In this document: positions 58,297-64,000 of the stretch, one piece after another
Layout: every line of letters begins with the position of its first letter
Position numbering within the stretch: the first letter of the stretch is position 1
Assembly (NCBI RefSeq): GCF_030814215.1
Contig: NZ_JAUSUT010000001.1
Location: 186,001 to 250,000 of the forward strand
Direction: 5' to 3'
From: Amycolatopsis thermophila
GTDB taxonomy: Bacteria; Actinomycetota; Actinomycetes; Mycobacteriales; Pseudonocardiaceae
DNA length: 64,000 nt
Notes under the pieces: generated by a model
The model's input: only the letters and a program-made list of their open reading frames with translations
Database searches by the model: none
Told to the model about the DNA's origin: nothing
Position numbers and translations under genes: made by a program

Positions 58297-59855
58297 GGCT
58301 CCTCCTCCTGGTTCGCCGCGGCCGGAGCCGCGTACTTCTCCTTGAGCCGCCGCTTCACCAGTTTCCCGGTGGGGGTGCGGGGCAACTCGTCCACGAAGTC
58401 CACGCTGCGGGGCGCCTTGTAGTGCGCGATCCGCTCGCGGACGTAGGCCAGCAGCTCGGCTTCCAGCTCGGGTCCCGGCGTCACGCCGGGCGCGGGCTGG
58501 ACGACGGCCTTGACCGCCTCCCCCATCTCCTCGTCCGGCACGCCGATCACGCCGACGTCGAACACCGCGGGGTGCAGCGCGAGCGCGTCCTCGACCTCTT
58601 GCGGATAGATGTTCACCCCGCCGGAAATGATCATGAACGCCTTGCGGTCGGTGAGGTAGAGGAAGCCGTCCTCGTCGAGGTAGCCGACGTCACCGGTGGT
58701 GGTCCACGTCGGGTGCTCGGGGTGCTGCGCCTCGCGGGTCTTGACCTCGTCGCCGTGGTAGGTGAACGGCACCTCGTCGCGTTCGAAGTAGACGGTTCCG
58801 ACTTCGCCCGTGGGCAGCAGCTTGCCCTCGTCGTCGCAGATCTTCGCGACGCCGACCACCGCGCGGCCCACCGATCCCGGCTTGGCCAGCCACTGCTCGC
58901 TGTCGATGAACGTCATGCCCGCGCCCTCGGTCGAGGCGTAGTACTCGTAGAGGACCGGCCCCCACCACTCGATCATCGCGCGCTTGACCTCGACCGGGCA
59001 CGGCGCGGCGGCGTGCACCGCCACGCGGTGGCTGGACAGGTCGTAGCGGGAGCGGACCTCGCCGGGCAGCTTGAGCATCCGGACGAACATCGTCGGCACC
59101 CACTGGCTGTGCGTGACGCGGTGGGTCTCGATGGCGCGCAGGGCCGCCTCGGCGTCGAAGCGCTCCATCATCACCACGGTGCCGCCGAGGCGGTGCACGG
59201 TGGCCCCGAACCGCAGCGGCGCGGCGTGGTAGACCGGCGCCGGCGACAGGTAGACCGCGTCCGGGCCGAAGCCGTACATGTGCTGCAGAACCGGGGACAG
59301 GACGTCACCCGGCTCGTCCACCTGGCGGTCGGGCAGCTCGACCTTGATGCCCTTCGGACGGCCGGTGGTGCCCGAGGAGTACAGCATGTCGGCGCCCGAG
59401 GGCTGGTCCGCGGGCCGCTCCGGCGAGCCGGTCGCCAGGAAGTCGTCGTAGTCCGCGTAGCCGTCGGCCTCGCCGCCGTAGACCAGCTTGACCGGCAGGT
59501 CCGGGAGCAGCTCGGCCACCGCGCGGGCCAGCGGGCCGAGCGCGGCCGAGACGATCAGCGCCTGCGCGCCGCTGTCGCGCACGATGTAGGCGACCTCGGG
59601 CGGCGCGAGGTGGCTGTTGACCGCCGCCACGTAGCGGCCGGACCGCATCGCCGCCCAGTAGACCTCGTAGGCCCGCACGGAGTTGTCGCTGAGCAGGGCG
59701 ACGGTGGCGCCACGGCCCAGACCGGCACCGGTCAGGGCGTCGGCCAGGCGGGTGGACCGCTCGTCGAGCTCGCCGTAGGTCAGCCGCTCCCCCGAGCCGG
59801 CCATGATGACGGCGGGTTTGTCGGGATCGGCGTCGGCGTGGGTACCCGGGTACAT
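58281..59855 (-). CDS. Acyl-CoA ligase (FadD-like)
   Basis: 524 residues, ATG 59855 with GGAGGAG. ADMLYSSGTTGRPKGIKVEL P-loop, YEYYASTEGAG, WTTTGDVGYLDEDGFLYLTD and PRTPTGKLVKRRLKEKY with the catalytic Lys. It activates a carboxylic acid for the beta-oxidation genes that follow. First gene of the minus-strand operon 59855-53227; its promoter shares a palindrome with the divergent TetR gene. Confidence 0.92.
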   Translation of the reverse strand: MYPGTHADADPDKPAVIMAGSGERLTYGELDERSTRLADALTGAGLGRGATVALLSDNSVRAYEVYWAAMRSGRYVAAVNSHLAPPEVAYIVRDSGAQALIVSAALGPLARAVAELLPDLPVKLVYGGEADGYADYDDFLATGSPERPADQPSGADMLYSSGTTGRPKGIKVELPDRQVDEPGDVLSPVLQHMYGFGPDAVYLSPAPVYHAAPLRFGATVHRLGGTVVMMERFDAEAALRAIETHRVTHSQWVPTMFVRMLKLPGEVRSRYDLSSHRVAVHAAAPCPVEVKRAMIEWWGPVLYEYYASTEGAGMTFIDSEQWLAKPGSVGRAVVGVAKICDDEGKLLPTGEVGTVYFERDEVPFTYHGDEVKTREAQHPEHPTWTTTGDVGYLDEDGFLYLTDRKAFMIISGGVNIYPQEVEDALALHPAVFDVGVIGVPDEEMGEAVKAVVQPAPGVTPGPELEAELLAYVRERIAHYKAPRSVDFVDELPRTPTGKLVKRRLKEKYAAPAAANQEEEPCGTR

Positions 59856-59907
59856 GCGGCTCCTCCTCGAACCGTGGACTCCCCTGCGAGAGTGCAAGGA
59901 TTCGGCG

Positions 59908-59929
59908 TAACAGTCAACACCGACTGTTA
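59908..59929. promoter_or_regulatory. TetR operator with back-to-back -10 boxes
   Basis: TAACAGTC-AACACC-GACTGTTA is a perfect 8-bp inverted repeat in the 81-bp divergent gap. Each GACTGTTA arm ends in a TGTTAA/TGTTAC -10-like hexamer, one for each direction, so binding would cover both promoters. The tetR ATG lies about 7 bp after its -10, suggesting a leaderless transcript. Confidence 0.75.
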
Positions 59930-59936
59930 ACGGGTT

Positions 59937-60578
59937 ATGGTGATCCTCGTGGTGACCGAAACCCGGAACCGGCAGGACCGCGCGGCCGGCACCCGGACGT
60001 TGATCCTGGACGCGGCCGTGGCGTGCCTGGTCGAGCTCGGCTACGCCGGCGCGTCCACTTTGGCCATCCAGGCCAAGGCCGGGGTGTCGCGCGGACGCCT
60101 CCTGCACCACTTCCCGTCGCGGGACGAGCTGCTGGTCGCGGCCACCCAGCACCTCACCTCGACCCGGCTGGCGCAGATCGAGGACCAGGTCGCCGAGCAG
60201 CTCGCCGGCGAGCCGGAGGGGCCGCGGCGGGTCGAGAAGTGCATCGAGCTGCTGTGGACGACCTTCCACGAGCCCGTGTTCTGGGCCGCGGTCGAGCTGT
60301 GGACCGCGGCGCGGACCAACCCGGCGCTGGCCGCGGCGCTGCGGCCGGAGGAGCGCGCGTTGCGGGACGCGATCCGCCGGGTCGGCGAGCGGATCTGGGG
60401 ACCGGCGGTGTGCGCGCACCCCAACTACCCCGAGCTGGGCGAACTGCTGTTCACCAGCATGCGGGGCGCGGCGCTGCCCTACGCGTTCGAGGACCGGCGC
60501 CGGCCCTTGACCGACCCGCACCTCGCGCTGTGGAAGTCGCTCGCGCGGCGCCTGCTCTTCACCGACGGTCAGTGTTGA
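59937..60578 (+). CDS. TetR family regulator of acyl-CoA genes
   Basis: 213 residues from ATG 59937 (GTG 59949 is an alternative). Helix-turn-helix ASTLAIQAKAGVSRGRLLHHF at ~35-60. The ligand domain (ELLWTTFHEPVFWAAVELWTAART) is like the AcnR/PsrA-type fatty-acid responders. Its own start region carries a perfect palindrome, and a related site overlaps its stop codon ahead of the second ligase. Acyl-CoA is the likely inducer. Confidence 0.9.
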   Translation: MVILVVTETRNRQDRAAGTRTLILDAAVACLVELGYAGASTLAIQAKAGVSRGRLLHHFPSRDELLVAATQHLTSTRLAQIEDQVAEQLAGEPEGPRRVEKCIELLWTTFHEPVFWAAVELWTAARTNPALAAALRPEERALRDAIRRVGERIWGPAVCAHPNYPELGELLFTSMRGAALPYAFEDRRRPLTDPHLALWKSLARRLLFTDGQC

Positions 60579-60583
60579 CTGTT
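60564..60583. promoter_or_regulatory. Second TetR operator-like site before acyl-CoA ligase
   Basis: On the minus strand it reads AACAGTCAACACTGACCGTC, matching 15 of the first 16 bases of the main operator and keeping its inverted half imperfectly. It overlaps the tetR stop and lies 60-79 bp upstream of the plus-strand ligase ATG. Confidence 0.6.
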
Positions 60584-60642
60584 TCCCCGGGCGCACGGTA
60601 GAAACGCGGTTACCCTGACCCACCGGATCGCCGAGGTTGCCG

Positions 60643-62229
60643 ATGTCCGGAGCTGTCGAAGTGCCCCGCCTGCTGGGGCGCGGGATGACCATGGGCGACC
60701 AGCTCGCCCGCCACGCACGCAAGCAGGGCGACGAGCCCGCCTACACCTTCGAAGGCGCCACCCTCACCTACCGGCAGTTCGACACGCGCGTGAGCCGGCT
60801 GGCCAACGCGCTGCGCGACCGGGGCGTCGGCTACGGCGACCGGGTCGTGGTGCTCGGGCTGAACACGCTGGAGGTGATCGAGGCCTACTTCGCCTCGACC
60901 CGGCTGGGCGCGATCTGCGTGCCGGTGAACTTCCGGCTGGTGGCGGACGAGATCGCCTACGTCCTCAACGACAGCGGAGCGCGGGCGAGCGTGGTCCACG
61001 CGGCGCTCGCTCCCGCGCTGGCCAAGGCCAGGGAGCAGGTCGAGGCGCCGGGCCCGTGCCTGGTGTTCGGCGGCGCGTTCGAGGGCATGGAGGACTACGA
61101 GGACGCGCTGGCCGGGGCCTCGCCGGAGTTCGACGAGATCGCGGTGGACGAGCAGGACCCCGCGTTCATCATGTACACCTCGGGCACCACGGGCCGGCCG
61201 AAGGGCGCCGTGCTCACGCACCACAACCTGCTCATGCACGCGTTCAGCAACATGGCCTCGCTCGAGACCGGGCCCGGCGACAAGGTGTGGCTCGCGGCGG
61301 CGCCCCTGTTCCACATCGCCGGGCTGTCCGGGATGCTGCCGAACCTCCTGCTCGGCGGGCGCACGGTGCTGCTGCCGAGCGGCCAGTTCGACCCGGTGGC
61401 GGTCGTGGACCTGATGGAGCGCGAGCGGGTGTCGTCGGTGTTCCTGGTGCCCGCGCAGTGGCAGGCGATCGTCAACGTGCCCGGGATCGCGGAGCGGGAC
61501 CTGTCGTGCCTGACGAAGATCTCGTGGGGTGCGGCACCCGCGTCGACGACCCTGCTGCGCACGTTGATCGACACGTTCCCGCAGGCCGAGGTGACCACGG
61601 CGTTCGGGCAGACCGAGTGCAGCCCGGTGACCACGCTGCTGCGCGGCGAGGACTCGATCCGCAAGATCGGGTCGGTCGGGACGCCGATGCTCAACGTCGA
61701 GGTGCGCGTGGTCGACGACGACATGAACGACGTCCCGCAGGGCGAGGTCGGCGAGATCGTCTACCGCAGCCCGATGGTGATGAAGGAGTACTGGAACAAG
61801 CCCGCCGAGACGGCCGAGGCCTTCCGCGGCGGGTGGTTCCACTCCGGTGACCTGGTGCGGCAGGACGAGGACGGCTACTACTTCGTGGTGGACCGCAAGA
61901 AGGACATGATCATCTCCGGCGGGGAGAACATCTACTGCGCCGAGGTGGAGAACGTCCTGGCGGCGCACCCGAAGATCGGGGAAGTCGCGTTGATCGGCAT
62001 GCCGGACGAGAAGTGGGGCGAGACACCGCTGGCGGTGATCGCGCCGCGCACGCCCGGTGACGCGCCCACCGCCGCCGAACTGGAGGAGTGGTGCCTCGAC
62101 CGGCTGGCGCGGTACAAGCGGCCGCGGAAGATCGCGGTGGTGCCGGCCCTGCCCCGGAATCCCAGCGGCAAGGTGCTGAAGACGCAGCTGCGGGCCGACC
62201 GGGAGGCCGGGAAGCTGCCGGTCGAGTAG
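60643..62229 (+). CDS. Acyl-CoA ligase (FadD-like)
   Basis: 528 residues, ATG 60643. AFIMYTSGTTGRPKGAVLTH P-loop, TTAFGQTECSPVTT, FHSGDLVRQDEDGYYFVVDR and PRNPSGKVLKTQLR. Similar in length to the 58281-59855 enzyme but clearly different in sequence, closer to long-chain or aromatic acid ligases. Preceded by a copy of the TetR site, so both ligases probably share one regulator. Ends 4 bp from the convergent HMG-CoA lyase gene. Confidence 0.92.
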   Translation: MSGAVEVPRLLGRGMTMGDQLARHARKQGDEPAYTFEGATLTYRQFDTRVSRLANALRDRGVGYGDRVVVLGLNTLEVIEAYFASTRLGAICVPVNFRLVADEIAYVLNDSGARASVVHAALAPALAKAREQVEAPGPCLVFGGAFEGMEDYEDALAGASPEFDEIAVDEQDPAFIMYTSGTTGRPKGAVLTHHNLLMHAFSNMASLETGPGDKVWLAAAPLFHIAGLSGMLPNLLLGGRTVLLPSGQFDPVAVVDLMERERVSSVFLVPAQWQAIVNVPGIAERDLSCLTKISWGAAPASTTLLRTLIDTFPQAEVTTAFGQTECSPVTTLLRGEDSIRKIGSVGTPMLNVEVRVVDDDMNDVPQGEVGEIVYRSPMVMKEYWNKPAETAEAFRGGWFHSGDLVRQDEDGYYFVVDRKKDMIISGGENIYCAEVENVLAAHPKIGEVALIGMPDEKWGETPLAVIAPRTPGDAPTAAELEEWCLDRLARYKRPRKIAVVPALPRNPSGKVLKTQLRADREAGKLPVE

Positions 62230-62233
62230 CCGG

Positions 62234-63169
62234 TCAGCCGCCGGTGAGGGCCTTCACGACGCGCGACGGGCTGGGGCGGCCGAGCTGCTGCGCCATCCAG
62301 GCGCTCGTCCGCACCAGCGCGTCGAGGTCGACGCCGTGGTCGATGCCGAGCCCGTCGAGCATCCACACCAGGTCCTCGGTGGCCAGGTTGCCCGTGGCGG
62401 CCTTCGCGTAGGGGCAGCCGCCGAGACCGCCGGCCGAAGAGTCCACTGTGGTCACTCCGGCCCGCAGGGCGGCGAGGGTGTTGGACAGCGCCTGACCGTA
62501 GGTGTCGTGGAAGTGCACGGCGAGCCGGGTGACGTCGTCGAAGGCTCCGAGGACGGCCTCGACGTGCCCCGGCGTGGCGACGCCGATGGTGTCGCCGAGG
62601 GAGAGCTGGAAGCAGCCCATGTCCAGTAGCCGGCGCCCGGCCGTGACGACCTGGTCGACGGCCACCGCGCCTTCCCAGGGGTCGCCGAAGCACATCGAGA
62701 GGTAGGCGCGCACTTCCAGGCCCTCGTGCCGGGCCCGCCGCACGACCGGCTCGAACATCGCGAACTGCTCGTCGAAGGAGCGGTTGAGGTTCTTCCGGGC
62801 GAACGTCTCGGTGGCACTGCCGAAGATCGCGATGGACTCCACACCCAGTGCCAGTGCCCGGTCGAGGCCGCGTTCGTTGGGGACGAGCACCGGGTACCGG
62901 ACGTTCTCACGCCGGTCCAGCTTGGCGAGGAGGTCGTCGGCGTCGGCGAGCTGCGGGACCCATTTGGGGTGCACGAAGCTGGTCGCCTCGAGCGTCCCCA
63001 GGCCCGCCGCGGCCAGCCGGTCGAGGAACTCGAGCTTGGTGCCGAGGCCGACGACGGTCTGTTCGTTCTGCAGCCCGTCGCGAGGCCCCACTTCCCAGAT
63101 CGTGACCCGCGACGGCAACTCCCCCCGCGACGGCTCCCGCTGGGGCAGGTTCAGATCTCGCACACTCAC
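62234..63169 (-). CDS. Hydroxymethylglutaryl-CoA lyase
   Basis: 311 residues, GTG start with GGAGGTGG upstream. It cleaves HMG-CoA to acetyl-CoA and acetoacetate at the end of leucine or isoprenoid breakdown. TIM-barrel motifs: WEVGPRDGLQNE, EATSFVHPKWVPQLADAD, YLSMCFGDPWEG, LGDTIGVATPGHV, VHFHDTYGQAL and the catalytic-Cys loop GLGGCPYAKAATGNLATED. With the acyl-CoA dehydrogenases nearby this points to branched-chain or terpenoid-like substrates. Confidence 0.93.
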   Translation of the reverse strand: MSVRDLNLPQREPSRGELPSRVTIWEVGPRDGLQNEQTVVGLGTKLEFLDRLAAAGLGTLEATSFVHPKWVPQLADADDLLAKLDRRENVRYPVLVPNERGLDRALALGVESIAIFGSATETFARKNLNRSFDEQFAMFEPVVRRARHEGLEVRAYLSMCFGDPWEGAVAVDQVVTAGRRLLDMGCFQLSLGDTIGVATPGHVEAVLGAFDDVTRLAVHFHDTYGQALSNTLAALRAGVTTVDSSAGGLGGCPYAKAATGNLATEDLVWMLDGLGIDHGVDLDALVRTSAWMAQQLGRPSPSRVVKALTGG

Positions 63170-63254
63170 CGATGTCCACCTCCACCCCTAGGTTAACGCT
63201 GACTAACGCAGGGCGCCAGGGGCGGTCGGCACGAGCGCCCTGCCCCAAAAAGGA

Positions 63255-63401
63255 GCTGGGTGGTCATCCCGTCGCCTGAGGCCGTCTCGATCACTGTGAG
63301 CCAGGCCCGCACCCCCGGCACCCGCGCGAGATGACATGCCAAGCTTGCGGGCCTGGCTCACAGTGATAGGCCTCAATCAGGCGACGGGATGACCACCCAG
63401 C
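63255..63401. repeat. 147-bp near-perfect palindrome, MITE-like
   Basis: Left arm 63255-63311 and right arm 63346-63401 are inverted copies. The outer 25-26 bp (GCTGGGTGGTCATCCCGTCG and on) and the inner 23-24 bp (ATCACTGTGAGCCAGGCCCG and on) match perfectly, with only a short mismatch zone between. The 34-nt loop is unpaired. No target duplication or coding sequence was seen. Confidence 0.8.
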
Positions 63402-63539
63402 GACCCCCCTGCATGAGGTGAGATGACTGCACTCCCCGGTCATCCCGGAGCCTGCCCGTCCGGCGAGGACATTCTTTTGATCTTTTTCTCTGGCCTTCGG
63501 CCCGGGGCGCCTACGGCGCCGAACGGTCGCCTTGGGCTC

Positions 63540-63666
63540 GACCTCCCCCGCCCCCTCCGGCTGGATGGTTTCGGTCGCCGAGCAGACGTGTCAAGGCGGG
63601 AAAGAGTACCTTGACACGCCTGGTCGGCGACCAAAGACGGGCTGGGGATCGGGGGCGGGGGAGGTC
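63540..63666. repeat. 127-nt nested hairpin
   Basis: Three stacked perfect stems share one axis: outer 16 bp (GACCTCCCCCGCCCCC, 63540-63555, with 63651-63666), middle 9 bp (GGTCGCCGA, 63573-63581, with 63624-63632) and inner 10 bp (CGTGTCAAGG, 63587-63596, with 63609-63618). The apical loop is 12 nt. It would fold strongly as RNA or extruded DNA. Confidence 0.75.
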
Positions 63667-63680
63667 TGGGGACGCCGTGT

Positions 63681-63807
63681 GTCGCCTCGCGTTGCCGGCC
63701 GCCTGGAGGGGTTTGGGGGAGGTCTGGGAAGGTCGCACCTCGCCTGGCGTCGCCGGGTTCCGGTTCGGGTTGTGGTCCCGCGTCACCTCGCGTTGCCGGG
63801 TGCCTGG
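63681..63807. repeat. Direct repeat pair, 26 bp, ~100 bp apart
   Basis: 63681-63706 and 63782-63807 share CTCGCGTTGCCGG plus flanks, 23 of 26 bases identical. GGAGGTCTGGG words also recur nearby (63660, 63729). The stretch 63402-63874 holds no credible gene. Confidence 0.6.
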
Positions 63808-63874
63808 GGGTGCAGGCTCCAGCCACTCTCCGCAACCCATCCCCGTCCCCAGCCACCCAAAAGACCTGGACACC

Positions 63875-63906
63875 GGCCGGGCGGCGCACTCCGGCGCCGC
63901 CCGGCC
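63875..63906 (-). terminator. Perfect 13-bp terminator hairpin
   Basis: GGCCGGGCGGCGC pairs with GCGCCGCCCGGCC around a 6-nt loop, 8 bp beyond the stop of the minus-strand dehydrogenase. Confidence 0.85.
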
Positions 63907-63914
63907 TGCAGCTC

Positions 63915-64000
63915 TCACTGGCCGTGCACCACCACGCCGCGGATGTTCTTGCCCGCCACCAGGTCCTCGTACCCCTGGTTCACGTCCTCCAGCCGGTACG
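63915..64000 (-). CDS. Zinc-type alcohol dehydrogenase, C-terminal end only
   Basis: Only the last 28 residues are inside the window (YRLEDVNQGYEDLVAGKNIR then GVVVHGQ and stop). The pattern L-E-D-V-N-x-G-Y-x-D-L-x-x-G-K-N-I-R-G-V-V-V-H matches the end of NDMA/NAD-dependent medium-chain alcohol dehydrogenases of actinomycetes. The 5' part lies beyond the right edge. Confidence 0.75.
   Translation of the reverse strand, partial: YRLEDVNQGYEDLVAGKNIRGVVVHGQ

Noticed and set aside
63170-63230. TetR operator copy upstream of HMG-CoA lyase (GTTAACGCTGACTAAC)
   Set aside because: It shares only short words with the 59908 operator and has a 4-bp symmetry; too weak to assign to the same regulator.
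63423-63614. Short plus-strand frame between the two hairpins
   Set aside because: No ribosome site, no conserved pattern, and it runs into the arms of the nested hairpin.

Overview
The window comes from a high-GC actinomycete. Evidence is the strong G/C bias at third codon positions, frequent GTG starts, 4-base ATGA/GTGA overlaps between co-directional genes, and an ESX (type VII) locus. Gene content (EccE plus PPE-like proteins, many TetR/MarR/IclR regulators, FadE/FadD/thiolase sets, homogentisate pathway) fits Pseudonocardiaceae such as Amycolatopsis, but that placement is an inference. No rRNA, tRNA or CRISPR array was found.

Layout. 1-7.4 kb: one end of an ESX locus: C-terminal half of EccC, two likely ESX-associated proteins (one strongly proline-rich), and on the minus strand EccE with a coupled partner of unknown function. 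7.6-14.4 kb: housekeeping and accessory genes: a HrdB/SigB-like sigma factor, a zinc-ribbon peptide, an orphan PxpC-like protein, a secreted NlpC/P60 hydrolase, a PadR regulator with a GH-like protein, and a TetR gene divergent from a streptogramin B lyase with a clear operator between them. 14.4-21 kb: a tripartite tricarboxylate transporter (TctA, TctB, TctC) divergent from its probable CitA/CitB-type two-component system, then a CobW-family metallochaperone. 21.9-25.4 kb: a small secreted protein, a small membrane protein, a GAF-ANTAR protein, a crotonase and a MerR regulator with a modified B12-binding domain.

25.4-31.4 kb is a decaying, rearranged segment. A quinone oxidoreductase gene is broken by a 145-bp internal inversion that can be undone on paper to give an intact 328-codon frame. 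A TetR gene and an MFS gene are deleted, frameshifted and joined. Between them lies an intact cupin-MFS-DUF3870-MBL operon. 31.5-36.6 kb is a tightly coupled six-gene operon (acyl-CoA ligase, acyltransferase, ComA-type phosphosulfolactate synthase, VOC protein, histidine phosphatase, crotonase). It is my best candidate for an undescribed pathway, perhaps making an acylated sulfolactate-like product. A decayed IS5-type element with both ends follows directly.

37.6-46.2 kb is catabolic. Homogentisate dioxygenase and fumarylacetoacetase flank an unrecognised protein coupled to both. They lie under a MarR regulator with two matching operator-like palindromes. Upstream is an IclR-associated operon (NTF2-like, two SDRs, FAD dehydrogenase, MFS). 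47-63.2 kb holds an SDR, a Sua5/YciO protein, a 45-residue peptide with a Cys-rich neighbour, and a large CoA-thioester degradation region (phosphotransferase, three acyl-CoA dehydrogenases, two crotonases, thiolase, two acyl-CoA ligases, HMG-CoA lyase). A TetR regulator there has two related operator-like sites.

Several long gene-free stretches carry short-period tandem repeats (20, 16 and 18 bp). The last kilobase has a 147-bp near-perfect palindrome and a second nested hairpin, then the end of a zinc-type alcohol dehydrogenase.
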